64,000 bases of DNA, taken from assembly GCA_016859345.1 (NCBI GenBank), contig CM029126.1:9296527-9360526 (forward strand). Reading direction: 5' to 3'. The notes beneath the pieces are model-generated. The model ran no database searches and was not told the origin of the DNA. It saw only the letters and a list, made by a program, of their open reading frames with translations. Positions within the stretch are counted from its first letter, which is position 1. Each line of letters starts with the position of its first letter. A program made the position numbers and the translations under genes. The stretch comes from Istiophorus platypterus. Its lineage: Eukaryota; Chordata; Actinopteri; Istiophoriformes; Istiophoridae. Of this stretch, positions 12,102 through 26,487 are shown in pieces.

Positions 12102-13335
12102 TCATTCAAGGTTCTGGCATCGGTACACTTGCCGAAAGTCTTGGCTGTCTGTCTTTTTTCTTAACAAAACATCTGGTCAAGTCACAAAGGAATTCATTTC
12201 TCCAGAATGCAGTAATTGGACAAAATGGCCTCAGGCTGGAAACCCACATAAAAAATTATTTCAATGGGTTTTTTTTTTTCTTCCTATCAAATGATGTGTA
12301 TGGATTGTGAAGTGTTGCCTGTACAGTGGCTAAATAATCTGGGAACCAAAATCTATCATTAACAGCACTACAGTGTCAGACATTGAGATATTTACGGCTC
12401 ATTGCTATTTAAGATGCTTTGGAAGAGGACATACATGTGGTTCCCTTCTCTGCTGGTATTTTGTGGTAATGTAATTGCCAGCCAAAGATGCAACAAAAAG
12501 TCAAAAAGTGTAAAATTTCAGACAAGAGCGGCTCTAGTTGGTCATATTTGTTATAAGACAAATGTATGTGTTACAAATGAGGAAGAAATTAGAAATCCTT
12601 TCAGAGTGCAAATGTGCTTTCAAAACTGATAAGCTTAGGCGGAACTGTTAGGGTGACATTTGCCTAGTATACATTGTTGGGACAATGGTCTGGAAAAAGT
12701 CAAGGTTTGAAATTAGACTAAGGCACTTTGTATAGAAGAATGGAAAAAGACACTACATCAAGATAACTGAATGTTGGCCGGTTTCAAAATTATGTTAACT
12801 AAGGCCCCTTATCCTGTCACGTCTATGAATGATAACCTCAAGACCTGAGAAAATGCTGCTTTGTGCTATGGCTTAAAAGGGATTCAAGAGATTTTTCACA
12901 ATTCAAAATGTATTGTTATTGTTGGACTGTGCTTTTATAAAATGCTATACAATGTCACGGACATTAAACTGTCATCAATAAATACCTTATTTCTGCAGTA
13001 AACACCTGAATATAAAAAGTAACAAGTTCATCATCAGCAACACTCTTTCAGGTGCTCTGAACTTGAGCACCACAGCAGCCCTCTTTTAAACATCCTTCTG
13101 AGCAAAGGGGTCGTTTTGGTTTACAAAGCCATTTATAAATCAAAATTATGTCATTATTCTAATCTTCCATCTTTGGTTCCCTTTTGAACAATGTTATCCC
13201 AATTGATTCGGTTAAACTGAAGATGAGTGTACAATCCACCGTATTTTAGCCCTGAAACTCCAAAGCTCGGAAATGCAGTTGGTGAAATGTTTTTGTAAAC
13301 AACAGGAATAATGACCAAAGCTACAAAAGTGACTA

Positions 13336-13646
13336 CACTCAGTGGGCAAATTATCAGACACAATCGTTTAACACAAATATCTTATCAGCCAATCACATGG
13401 CGGCAGCACAATGCATGAAAGCATGAAGACAAGGTCATAAGGTTTAGTGGTTCGGACCAAACATCACATAGGGGCAAAAATTTGTTCTAAGTGGCTCTGA
13501 CTGTGGAACTATTATTGGGGCGGATATCCTGAAACTTTATGACCATGTACATCATTTAATGGCCACAGTCTACCCATCTTCCAATGGCTATTTCCGGCAG
13601 GATAACATCCTGAAAAAGGTGTATCTAATAAAGTGGTCACTGAGTG
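13336..13646. mobile_element. Internally deleted Tc1-like transposon remnant
   Basis: Ends are the inverted repeats CACTCAGTG (13336) and CACTGAGTG (to 13646), each flanked by TA, the Tc1/mariner target duplication. Internal phrases ATCAGCCAATCACATGGC and CTAATAAAGTGG match the ends of a well-known vertebrate Tc1-like family. At 311 bp it lacks a transposase. It sits in the predicted ddx6 3' UTR. Confidence 0.75.
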
Positions 13647-14732
13647 TAGACTATTATTATTATTATCATCTTTATTATATTATTATTTTAAGTGCAGTTT
13701 TTCCGTTAAACTGTCTGCTCAAAAGTCACGTCAGCAGGATGTGAATGTAGCCATATGTAGTCTATCTGTACAGGGCACTAACCTTTAAGTTCACCTTTGG
13801 TTTCACATTTTAATTCTTAAAGCAAAGCACACAAACTGTTTGAGTGCTTCCATCTGTTAAGAGTGGCAGTGCAATCACATGTGTGGCAGAAAGTTAAACA
13901 TATTTTCACTGGGGGAAATACCAGTTTACTAGCATGTGCACAGTTTGCTATAAACTTAGACTGAAAATGAAATCTAAAATAGACCATTCTGAGAGCAAAG
14001 TGGGGAATAGAAATCTTCACTTGGAGTCTTGTGATGTTTAGACAGTATTGTGATCAATGCCAGGTGTCATGTTTCTCCTGAAAAAACAAACCACAAAAGG
14101 TCAAGTTAGAAAGCTGACTGTTAGAAAGCTGGCTTTGTGTGCTGATCAGCTCTGTCCAAATCTATGTTGACTGTTGTTGTGCAGCCTTTGGAGGACAACC
14201 CATGACCCGTCACCTTTAAATCCAGCAAAACTTCAGTTAAGCTTGTTGATGAAAGAGGATACTATCCATTAGCATGGTTGCTAGTATTTTCTCTTCTTCA
14301 AGATAAACAGCTCAAATGTTTCCAGTGGTATGTGTACCAATTCAAATTACCACTTTAATGTCCACAAAAATGCTCTGATTCATATATGCATAACTCTACT
14401 CAACCAGATTGTGGAAATTTATAGCTTCTGATTTCACTCGTGCAGTTATTGTACTACTTCTTCCAAAAAAATGTATGTTAACCTGATCCCTGCTAATGAA
14501 TGTTAAAAAAGTGGGTTCATGACCATAAAGTCACGAAGTCATTCCATAGACTAGTAACTTTAAGTTGAGCAGTGAATAAATAAGAACTTGTCCATTCCTG
14601 ACTGACCACAGAGGGGCAGCTTTACACCTTCTTAACAACAGCCAAATAAGGCTGAGCATCAACCCTCAGAGACAACAGATCAATGACCAACAATGAAACT
14701 GAAGCCTTGTTTTATAAAAACTGACCATTAAT

Positions 14733-17700
14733 TCAGGCTGCTCCCAGTTCCTTGTTTTTGGTTTCCCCGGCATCATCATGGTCATCTGGGTCGACAGAAT
14801 GAAACTCTGCCACGTACAGGCTCTTATCAATGCTGCTGGGGATGGGCTTAATGTCAGTAACTAGTTGATCCTCGATATTTTTCAGGTTGTAGCGGTCATC
14901 TGAAGTTATCAGATTGATGGCCAGACCCAGGTGACCAAAACGCCCTGTGGGAGAAGAGACATTATGTGTACAGTATATTACGTACTATTAGTAGTAGTGT
15001 CACCAAGTGAACCTGGGTATGCCAGTTGCTCAAAGTGGTAGCTATAAATAACATTTTTGGTTGAGAACGTAAAGGCTTCATAAACAGATTAATCTTCACC
15101 TGATCTGCCAATGCGGTGCAGGTAGGTCTCTGCACTTTTAGGGAAGTCAAAGTTGATGACCACATTCACTGCCTGTATGTCAATTCCCCGAGTGAAAAGG
15201 TCTGCAAGAAAAGATGTGTATAAGTCATCATACTGAGCAGTAATAGTTTAAATTTCCAATGCATATTTTAAAATGCAGAATTCCCCACACCCACCTGTGC
15301 AGACCAGGTTTCTGCACAATCCATTCCTGAAGTCATGGAACACACGGTTCCTGTACTCCTGCATCATCTTCGCATGAATGTAGAAGCATGAATAGCCCAG
15401 TTGGGTGATTTTCTTAGCCAGAAGCTCAACCCTTTGAGTGGAGTTACAGAAGATGATAGACTGATTGATCTGAAGCTGTAACAGAAATACAGATTTATGA
15501 TTACTAATTAGTAAAGGAATGAACTCCAGAGTTCTTAACATTTTCCATTTTTGGTATCCTGTGGCCCAACCTAAGCTACAGTTTCTATGAAGGATGTCGA
15601 AACAGCATCTTGCATGACCAATACAGCTTGTATATATGTATATATGTGAATCTTTTTGAATACTGTTGACTTTTATTTAATTTTGAATCTTCATCTAAAT
15701 CTTAAGCAAATCATTGCCCTAAAATGTTAAGACAAATCTGCACACTTCACAGGAAACAATCGCATACCAGTGCCCTATAAATTAAAGCTTCCAAGGTACT
15801 TTTCAACTAGGAGTTGACAACATGGATCAAATCACCATATACAGAATTTTATACAGTTATCAATACATATAATTAAATTTATGGTAGTAAATTTTATTTA
15901 AAATCACGACAATAATCAGTACTGAAACTTTCAGAGGGCAGTGAGACGAAGCTTTTAAGCCTGGTATTGAGTTACTCTCAAGCGATAAATCTTTTTTAAA
16001 CTTGTGGTATCCAATGGTAAACACTGAAAACTCACCCTAGAAAAGAGTGTATTGAGACAATGGACCTTCTGCCTTTCAGTCACATAGGCATAGTACTGGG
16101 TAATGCCTTTCAAGGTCAGTTCTTCCATCAGGTTGATCTCATAAGGTTTCTTCAGGTGTTTGCTCTGGACAAGACATTAACAGTGAATTATAAACTGTAA
16201 ACCAGATTTGTAATCTTTTACCTTTTCAGGGTATTTCACTGCTGTTTAAGTTCTCACCATGAATTTTTGCACGCTAATGGGGAAAGTGGCTGAGTAAAGA
16301 AGAATCTGACGATCCTTTGGTAAGAAGCTGATAATATCTTCAATCAGGACCACAAAGTCCTGAGACAGCAGCTTATCTGCCTGAATAAAGGGAAATTTAA
16401 AGAAAGAGTGTTACAAGAAGTAGGCTACAGACCAACTTTATGATCATTGTAATAATACTAAAAAGTGAATTCAGAAATAAAGAGCCAAACCCACCTCATC
16501 CATCACCATCATTTGGGTCTTATCCACTTTTGCCACACCCTTCTTAATCAGGTCTAGTATCCTGCCTGGCGTGGCAATCACTACATGCACTATTAGGATC
16601 AGAAGCACAAAGAGCACATCACAACATGTTTGACTGAGGACAGTTCAGTGTTAGTGCACAACCTACTGGATATTCTGGGCATTGCTAAACTGAGTACTTG
16701 TCATTGAAAAGTGCCATAAAGAAATTTAATCTTTGGTAAAATGATAGTAAATAAATAAATAAATACCCTAGCAAAAAATGCTTTTGAAAGAAAAAACAAT
16801 ACTAGCTTATAAATATGATTACTGAATAAACTGAAATCTTCAAAAAACAAATGCATGAGTAGGAATTGATCGGATGCAAAAAAAAGGTCATAATTTCTGG
16901 GCAACAGAATAAAACAAACATGAATTACTCATTCATAATAGTCTTTACAGAAATGTCTTGTTATTAACTTAATTATTAATGACATGACAGTTACCTATCT
17001 CATCTAGACGCATGATGTCATCCCTCAAGTTGGTGCCGCCTGTGGTAGCCATGACCTTGACTCCTCCTAAGTGCTTGCTAAGCTGAATGCTGATCTGGCT
17101 CATCTGCAGGGCCAGCTCTCTTGTCGGCACCATTACTATGGCTGGATTGAGACAGAAATGGGAATGGCTGATGAAATGCAAGGGTTGATGAGATGCATGA
17201 AGAAGTTTAAATAAGTGATGCTCATAAAAAAAAAAAAAAAAAAATCACTTCATATATTCACTCCAAAAAACCTGTGCACCAACAGAAGGAAGAAATGCAT
17301 CAATAGTAGAATAGTGCAGTGATCATTGAATTCACCATATGCTTGAGAGACTGTGGTGCAAAAATATCAGTGTCACATATGGTGTAGCCTCATTAAGCCA
17401 GATGTGATTCTGGTACTTCTCTTAACAGCAATACAATATTCAGAGTCGAGTCCTTTATAGATTTATATCACATTGGATTCAAAATTAGCATCATCGCGCA
17501 GAGAGCAGCAGGAACTCACCCTGGATGTGATCCTTCTTCAGGTTTATCCTCTCCAGCAGCGGGATGAGATAGGCTCCACTTTTCCCTGTGCCATTCTTGG
17601 CCCGGGCTAAAATATCTCTGCCTGACAGAGCAATGGGGATACTTTCCTCCTTTTGGCAGAAAGACAAGTCCAATCAGTACAACTGGAAAGGTTCATTGGA

Positions 17701-18957
17701 CATGACAAGTCTTATTTGGAAAAAAAGGGTAAACAATTATTTAGTACACCCTGCAAAATACCCCTGATCCTTTAGAATCCAGAATAGGGCTGCAAACGTC
17801 TCAACAAAATATTACAATTTGTAATACAGGGATAAACATCTCTTACTACTATAAAATATTTTTGAATGTGCTGGTTTATCTGGATTATGACTATATTTCC
17901 AGATAATCATAAATCATAATAGAATTGGATTAACCTGCATCGAATAAGGTTGCAAAGTTAACTGGATAATTTTCCTAATTGAAATCTGGAACCTTGCAAA
18001 ATTTGAAGAGTCTGACCCTATAAAGCATTGTTCTTGGTTTTGGAGAGTGCAGTATCCAAATCCGGATCACGGCACATAAACAAGAGGGCCCTCGGGTTCT
18101 AATAGCTTTATTTACCTGGACAGGGGAGGGTTTCTCCCATCCCATCTCAAAGATTCCCATTAGAAGCTCCCGCTTTAGACAGTAGTCTTCAAATTCATTT
18201 CCCTTAGTCGATGTCACATCCTGGGAGAAAGAGCAGAGGTTGATGTGACAGCATTAGAAGAAAACATACATTAAGTGTTTAAAACAATTTGGAACTCAAC
18301 AGATGATGTGGCTCATGTCTCAGATTTATGAGACGTGAATCTAAATAATTTAGTTTGCTATTACTGAAAATGACCTTACCGTAGTTTTTACCCTGGTGTC
18401 TTTTGGGGGAAGCTCCAAGCACTTCTTCCAGTCATCCCCAAACCTAATTGTAATAATTTGCACTGCTTAATTATATCCTTAACCAAAAAAACCTTGTTTT
18501 TCATGTATATTTTCATGTATATTATACACACAGAGACTGGGACGCAGGCAGGTTTTTCTCTTCACATGTAATGAAAGTTCCATAAGCCATTTTTTTTTCT
18601 AGCAGTATTTTGGCAAAACGATATGCTGGGAAGTCCTGATCCTACACATGGGGTCCTAAGGTATTGAACCATAAAATGAGCTACAGACATTTTCAGAGAT
18701 TCTGATGTATTTAAATGCTAGCTAAGTGATTTGAACATTTCTTTCAATGCAGAAGTGAGAGTGGAACCAGTATCTTACTTGATGCCCCCACTGTTTTGAG
18801 GAATGCTGCTCCTTTTCTGGGGGGCACTGGACTGTTGGGCAGTTGCAAGGAGTCCTGACTGTTGTCCAACTGGTTTGGTCTGTCCTCTGAGCTGCCCATT
18901 TGCTGCTTTGCTCAAACCAATCATTGGTGCTGGGTTCGCTGTTCTTGCTGTAGCCAT
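14733..18957 (-). CDS. ddx6: DDX6 (p54/Rck), DEAD-box RNA helicase
   Basis: DDX6 is the P-body helicase that links decapping, CCR4-NOT and translational repression. Eleven coding exons (minus): 18779-18957, 18380-18443, 18116-18220, 17520-17649, 16995-17141, 16495-16589, 16258-16380, 16036-16164, 15295-15475, 15100-15201 and 14733-14944, total 1467 nt, 488 aa (human 483). The variable N-terminus (MATARTANPAP) is followed by the canonical motifs: Q motif GWEKPSPVQ, motif I AKNGTGKSGA, Ia PTREL, Ib TPGR, II DEAD, III SAT, then RecA2 with V TRGIDIQ and VI HRIGRSGRFG. The C-terminal tail is acidic (DPDDHDDAGE). All catalytic motifs are intact. An acceptor before 18968 and a donor at 20580-20585 imply a non-coding first exon near 20.6 kb, so intron 1 is about 1.6 kb and holds nothing recognisable. 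The 3' UTR is probably long. Confidence 0.97.
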
Positions 18958-20585
18958 GAGTTCAACGCCTTAAGGGGCAATTTTCCTTATGGTGTGTAAA
19001 ATTTGTTTGGCTCTATTGCGCTTATCTGTTTTGGTTAATGCACCCTCGTGAAGGAAAAAAAAAAGTAAAAGCTGAAAAATAAAAAACTTCCTATCTTTTC
19101 TTTTTAAAGAATGTATTGTGTACACTGTTTGACATTCAGACCTCTTGAAAAGAAGAAGTCTGTGTATGAATTCTGTCTATGTACAAGACTGCTCTCCAAA
19201 AAAGGGAGAAATTAACATTCATGTGAATAAATAAATCAACTGTGACCAAAACATAAATTCCTATTACTCTCAAAATGTTTGTCTAAACATATTCTTATTC
19301 TTGCTGTAATGAGAATCCTGAATTTTCTGTGTGTTCTTCAAGTACCTTAACTTTTTAAGTCAGAATGCTGTGTTTGTACATTCAAAATGGCCAGTAGGAA
19401 ATTATGACCTGCTTTTGTCGCGTCTCAGACTAATATGATTTGCTCCTTTGATACCAAGAAGCCTTCAAAAGTGTTTGCTGGAGCGTAATGCTTGCTCAAA
19501 GTGTCACTCCAGGAAGCTTTTCTTTAACATGGACAGTCCACGTTAAATGTCTGTTGTTTTCTTGTTCCCGATTCCTTTACTTCTGCAGCAAATGTTTAGG
19601 TGGCGGCCTGCAAAGTGCCTTGGGAAATGTCGATCAACAAAAAAAAAAATCCAGGTTACCTGTCAGGCAATAAACAATCGTTGGGTGGTTAATTTTGAGC
19701 ATTAATGACCGAGCCACAAATTAATAATTCGCTAAACAATGAGCAACCTAAACTAACGTTACTCAAAATTACTGGGGATCATGAAAATAAATTTCTGATG
19801 TCTGCATGAGCAGTGCCCATCACTGAGGCAAAACAAAAACAATGCTACGTTTGGGAAAAGCAAACAAATGTCAGCAACAACAGCTAAACTGCAAAACTAG
19901 TAAAGTTAAACGAAAAAACTTCAATCAAGAAACGTAAGGAAAATTAAATCAGAGGGTTTAGTCAAGATGTAGAAAAAATGTTGTAGTAAACAGCTTAATT
20001 TTGACATCGAATCACCGTTAACAACAACTTTGCCAGTGCGGCTTTGTTGTGATGCTAACTTATGCTAACGTAACAACAGTTGGGAAATAAAATCAACTGA
20101 CAGACCGAGTTATGTTCGAAGTTAATTAGCCACCGGGTTTTTTTTTTGTTTGATTGTTTTAAAAACCGTATGAGACATAAAACGAAGTAAACAATCGAGG
20201 TGTTTTTCAGCGGGTCCATTATTTCGTTAACACGTCACTGTCACTGTTGATAGCACAGTTAGCTTGTAGGAAGTTAAGCACCACAGCGTTAAAACTTTAA
20301 GCGTATACCAACGTGGCTTTAACCATCCGGCTAACAAGCTAACATTTGATCTTGTGCCACCGCTTTCCTTTATTTATACGTGTCCACGGCGAGACCACGT
20401 GTTCCGAGCAACCCCGTCCGCATCTTCTCGGTTTCGCACCTGTTACTTCAAAACTTTTTTTTTTTTTTTGTTTGTTTGTTTGTTTAATTTTAACCTGACC
20501 CGAAACGCGACTTAAACGAGATGTCGTTAGCTTAGCCATCAACGGCACCGTTAATCGATAACGCTTTAGGAAAATTACTCTTTAC

Positions 20586-20830
20586 CCTGTCGGAGAACGA
20601 TGCTACCTTCACTTTGCTACACCCACCAAAAAAAGTGTCCCCCGTCCCGTCGTTTCTTAACCTTATAGCTGCGGTTTAACCGAGTTTCGTAAACAGTCGT
20701 TGCCTCGTGAAATCCACTCTTTTGTCTCCTCTTTCAGAATATTGACAATTCAACATGGCCGCGCTCGTTTTTCGGGGCTGGTTGTTTGCTCCGAACGCAA
20801 CAAGCGCCGACCAATCAGGGCTCTGCTCTC
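20586..20830 (-). promoter_or_regulatory. ddx6: ddx6 5' non-coding exon and promoter region
   Basis: Minus-strand GTAAAG at 20580-20585 is a plausible donor for a non-coding exon beginning near 20720. The stretch up to 20830 is CpG-richer than its surroundings and contains CAATCAGG at about 20812. A CA repeat adjoins it at 20861. Only about 0.7 kb separates this region from the bcl3 stop, so the bcl3 3' UTR must end close to it. This is inference from splice signals and base composition. Confidence 0.45.
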
Positions 20831-20859
20831 AAATCCACAGGGGTCAACGTGGGAGAAGA

Positions 20860-20860
<1 letters not shown>

Positions 20861-20892
<32 letters not shown>
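20861..20892. repeat. (CA)n microsatellite
   Basis: Sixteen uninterrupted CA units between the bcl3 stop codon and the ddx6 promoter. Confidence 0.95.
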
Positions 20893-20893
<1 letters not shown>

Positions 20894-21508
20894 GCACAAA
20901 AACAAAGACGAAACGGAATCTGTCTAAATTTTATATAAAAAAAAAAAATATCTACAACTTTTGGTAGGAATGAAACAACACACACGCGTTACATGGCACA
21001 TATGCACACCGGCGGACCTGAAAGAGCCAAAAGTGAACACAGGTTATGGAAAATGGCCGGAGGCCAGGGTTTGACCGTGCAATAATTTAGCATGCCCCGT
21101 GACACTGTCAAGCCTTATAATAAGATGAGTGGGTTCAATTTTAAAAGAAACTCAAAATGTCCAAAAAAAAAAAAAAAGCGGAGCTGATCACCGCGGCGGC
21201 TTGTAGGTGGCCAATTTGCGTCCCCCCCCTCCCAGAGTCATAAGGAGAGAGGAGCAGCAGATAGATAAGAAGGCACTCATCAAGTCCACCCATCAAAGCC
21301 CAGGGACGGATGCCAACAATGATCGTCCGGCAAACGAGGGCCAGTTTTTTTTTTTTTGGGGGGGGGGTCTGATTTCAGTTGCAGTCTGTTGCTGGTCCTT
21401 CTTCCCACTGGCTGAACCTCCTCCTGGGTGTCACTCTGGGCACTGAAGTGTCTTTGCTGGTTGGCTGTGTAGAGGTAGTTGCAAGTTGCACTGGGCAATG
21501 ACTTAGAG
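20893..21508. other. bcl3 3' UTR / bcl3-ddx6 spacer
   Basis: It contains several A runs and a G run at 21358-21367. I could not find an exact AATAAA for bcl3 in its direction here, so the 3' end of bcl3 is not fixed. No gene is seen. Confidence 0.4.
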
Positions 21509-24500
21509 CTAGTAAAATGTCAACTTATGCACAGATGGAGTCTTTGGAGAGTGGGAGCTGCTGCGATGAGGGGTGTGCGGTGTAGCCGAAGGGGAACATC
21601 CACGACTCTGGCTGGGAGACGACGACCCTAAAGGACAGGCAGAGAGCGCACAGTTTGAAGGAAATACTGTGATTGTACTGACTGTGCAGCTGTTGCGTGC
21701 AGTGGTGTGCAGGTCCTCACCGCTTTCCGTTAAGTGGTTCCCATGAGGTGAGACTGTGGCGCAGTGTTGATCTTGAACCTTTATGTGCTTGGAGCCTCTC
21801 CCTCGCAACACATCTGCTATCTGGAAAAAATATTTAGTCTGTTACAACGCTGTGTGCATTTGCTAAGGCTACGGTCACCGTGATTCCCTAAAACAACTCT
21901 TGAGTTAAACGATAATATAACACAAGTGGAGAAAACACTGCAACGTTCAGGTCTGGCCTCTAGAGGGAAGGATACACATGTTTACTTTCCATTTATGGCT
22001 CAAACCATTTCCTCCTTAACCTGAGCTGAGTCAAGTACATTTTGCAATTGTTTGCATTTGTTGTTGATATAACTGGAGTAACAAAAAGAGTGGGCTTTTC
22101 CATCATAAAGTCACAGTGAGTGATCAAAAGTTTGGACACTGGGAAATCATTCACAGTCAATTTAGTAAACCTCATTCAGGTTTCACAGCTGTCTTGAAAC
22201 TATCTAAATTGTACTCATAGCCATTAAAAGGCTAAAAAAAACAACACAGTAAGAATGGAATCTTAAGAACTGAGATGTTATGCATATTTTCTTTTTCTGC
22301 CACCTCCTCACTCACTTTCTTGTTCTTGGCCACCATCACAGGTGTGTCGTTGTGGTAGTTCTTGAGGCTGCTGTCAGCTCCGCTCTTCAGCAGCAGCCGC
22401 ACCGTGTCCACCTGACCTCGGCCACAGGCGCTGTGCAGGGCTGTATTCCCACTGTATGACTGGCTGTTGACATCACAGCCATTCTGCTCCAGAAAAATAC
22501 AAGAAACAGATGTGATTCATAAAGAAAATCAAATGCCATCAGATGCCGTTAAGCATAGAAAGTGAAACAAAAGACAGAGCCATGGAGGGGCTAAGTCGCA
22601 TCAAATAGAATAGATAGAGGAAGGAGAAAAGACAATTCTGTCCATGTACAACACATTTGTAAGCTCTGACAGTAAAGCTAAATTACTAATATTTTGCTCC
22701 AATTTGTTGAGGGTCTTATCTATGAGCTAGAAAAGAATGGAGAACTGTATGCAGCTGATGATCTGGTAAGAGAAAACCAGACTGATCAAATAGAGGTGAA
22801 TCACAACCCTTTTTCTCCCCACACACCCTTATTACCTCAATGAGGAAGTAGACCATGTCTGCATTATTGCTCTCCACCGCATGAGTGAGAGGACTCTGAC
22901 CACTTTTGACATCCTTTTTAGAATAAAAAAAAAAAGCACCATGGGAAAAGTCAGTGGACTCAAAGACGGTAAATGTAAAATTCTGTTGTTGTGAAACTCA
23001 GACAGTGCTGAGTCAGTACGGCGCAGAAACTAACCATTGCATTAATGTCAGCTCCTGCATCCAGCAGCATTTGCGCTAAATTCTTATGGCCACGCAGCAC
23101 AGCCAGATGGAGAGGGCTCAAACCTGAGAACAGGGATAAAGCAGAACTTGAGTTTTACATTGAGCAAATAGACTTTCAGGACATACACAGTATGCAGATG
23201 CACAAGGGATTGCATATAAACACTCCTGCATGAACCAGCTTGTACATATGCCACCTCCACACACAGTATCAACTCTCAGAGACACAGGCAAAGCAGTATA
23301 GAGCACATTTTCAACACAAAGCCAAATTAGTGGTTGACATAAATATTAGAGGATTTTACATGAGAAGTATATCATAAAAATTTTAAAACACACATTAACC
23401 ATTCACTATGGTCACATCCACATCAACCATGCATATTAACTCCTGGCAGTGCTTTTTTCCAGCTGAATGAAGCTAAATAACTGAAGGCTGATTCTCTGTG
23501 TTTTGTTAGGAATGGTGAGCAGACTGTTACCTGATGATCTGAGAAGCTGAGAGGTTTTTTAAACAAACAGGAGACCCAGTTCTATAACATACGGGAAGCC
23601 ATTTTTCTTCATAATTTTATTTTCTAAAATATTGGACTCTAAGTATTGTTGTCAGTGAAATAAGCTGCCCAAGAACAGTTTTGGAGGGATATGAGAAATT
23701 CGATTACACTAGTCAAACCTGCTGGACATAAACGCTAAAAAAGTCATGCCTGGACACGAATTCCCTTATCTTATGCCATTAAAAGAAGGTAGGCTTTTTA
23801 TTCACCTGAAACAGCTATTGTGTTATTAGATCTGATCCCTACATAGGCTCCACTAAGAAAATAAATATTTGTAGAAAGCGGAGCCTGTGTTTATTTCAGG
23901 GGCTTTTTCCATCACCCAGACTTTTTGCTCTCACAACAAAACTGTTTTCTGTGGCATGACGTGACCGACATGCTGTGAAACTACACTGACACCAGACCAC
24001 AGAGGAAGGAAAAGTCCTCTTCTTTTCCTGCCCACACCCAGAACAACCAGTCCAACCCCTACCTGAACAAGTGTTCATATTTCTAATATCGCTCATCAAA
24101 TTTAATGCACTGACACAGGTGAGGTAGTCTATGTGTTTTCTATTATATTATCAGAAAGCTGGAATGTTATGATATGGTTAATACATTGTCATAGCACTCT
24201 GGTTATTGTGTTGATGATTGTTCCTTTTAGCGCCTGTGTACTTGTATTGTAAATTTCTCTGTTTAAGATGTCTGCAATGTAAGAGTATCAAGAACATGAG
24301 AAAAAGTCACCTGATGATAGCTCTCAAAACATATTTCTATTCATTTTCTACATATTTCTTCTATTTATTTAATTGGCATTTATCAAATACACTTAATTTG
24401 ATAATGGCATTGCATTTATTAACCAAATTAGTCACAAAACATCACTGAGGAATAAATGCTTACAAATAATGACAAGGCTTTATCAGATTACATAACTTAA

Positions 24501-26449
24501 TGAGAAGAGCTAAGAGTCAATCTGGGTCATTCTCTGTTGAGAACATTTTCAATACATCATCTTCTTCAGTAAACCACAACTTACCCTCGTAGTTTCTTGT
24601 CTCCAAGCATTTGGAGGATGAGGGCTGAGAGAGCACCACAGATAGACATTCATGCTGGTTGAATTCACAGCAGAGGTGGAGTGCTGTTTGGCCATTACGG
24701 TCCAAGGCAGCAGGGTCGGCTCCCGCCCTCTGCAAAATGTCCACCATTTCTGGCTGCTGGGTTATCACTGCCAGGTGAAGGGGAGTCTGGGGGGGGCAAA
24801 AATGACAAAATGACAGTTTAGACAAAGCGGTATATTCAGGTCCATTTCCACAAAAGGCAATGCACAACCTCTCAAATTAGTTTTCATTTTTCACACTGCA
24901 GTGCACACTACATCGTATTCAGAGAGCGTGAATCCCCCACCAATGCAGAATAATGCTCCCACTCTTTACTGTCTTCAAAGAAATAATTCCTGCCTCTTAA
25001 AATCTGATTTAAATAGATTTGTCCCTGTATGGATGCCCATATTTCAAAACAAGTATCTATCTTACTGTCAAAGATGCTCATAGTGGAAATCCCAGATCCT
25101 CATTACCACCATATGTAATAATTTGGTCCACTGCCCAAGGCTTTTTTTTTGTTGTTGAAAACTTCATCAAAGGAATAGTTTTATATTTTGGGAAAAAACA
25201 TTTACTTGCTTTCTGGTGGACAGTTAAACGAGAGGGTCAATACCATGAATGTCTGTGCTGAGATTAGTGAAGCTAGAACCTGAGACACTTAGACAGTGAT
25301 CTTAGCTTCGTACGAAGACTGAAAACTAGCAAAAAACAGCCAGCCTGGCTGTGTCCAAAGGTAGCGAAAACTGCCTATAAAAAAAAAACTGCCTACCTGT
25401 AAAGCTTACTAGTTAACAGGTATCAAATTTGCTTAATTTGTGCAAAAACCAAAGTGTAAAAACAACAATTCACCATTTTATGGGGTTCCATGGCAGAAGT
25501 AAGAAATACCAGATAGGAAAAGTGACAAGCAACAATCTTAAAATGACCACAGTCATGTTAGTGGGGATGGAGGAAGAATGTTATTATTTCTAAAATTCAT
25601 CACCTGTTGTAAAGGTCAGAGATACATTAAAGCAATGCCCATAAGGACAGCAAATGCCTAAAACACATGAACATAGAAGTTATATTATCATTATTCCATA
25701 TCAGAAAACCATGAGAGACAGGCATACTTGTTATATGTTTATCCCCACATATACATAAACACACCTAATCCATAAAAACACAGGTGCACCCATACACATA
25801 CACACAATATATAGTTGTCAGCAGTTAAACCAATGGCCAAAAAATGTTTGTCAGAGACAAGACACTTGCACCTTATATCAAAGCACAACAACAACAGCCC
25901 TAGCATGAGGCTGTCTGTTTAGTGTAAAAAGAGAACAATCAGAGACAAACAGTTTGCAATGACTGCAAAATGATGCTAGGATGAAGGAAGAGGTGTTGAA
26001 TAAAATCACTTGAGCAATCTGGGATTTTTTTTTTGTGAGGTCAGCATGTATCATCCTGTTGATAATTATGTCAAGTCTTGCCAGGGATGGCACTAACAAC
26101 TTGCTGTTTGAATTAATTGATTAGTTCAGTCATAAAAGGAAGTTTTTTAATCTGGAATTTTTAGCTGCTATTCATGTTACACAATAAACGCAACAATCAG
26201 GAACAGATTGCTTCTCCAAGTTTCACTTTTGCTGTGTTACTAGGGTGTGTGTGTGTGTTTGTTTATGTGTGTGTGTGTGTGCAAGTGCGCAAGCACATGC
26301 TGGGGCCTTGTTCCAGTAAAGACTATTAATAATGTAGTCTTGCAGTGGAAGAGTTTCTTTGTGGAATTCCTCCAGTGTGTCACTTCCAGTGTTCCTGCCT
26401 TCAGCTCCTGTTTCCCTGAATCCTGTGAGTCATATGCATGTCACTAAAA

Positions 26450-26487
<38 letters not shown>

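Noticed and set aside
17785..17960. Possible further miniature element (GGGCTGCAA start) in a ddx6 intron
   Set aside because: Only the first bases resemble the known family; no convincing second end.
20755..20967. Open frame starting ATGGCCGCG at the ddx6 promoter, plus strand
   Set aside because: It runs antisense to the ddx6 leader and into a CA repeat; no homology recognised.
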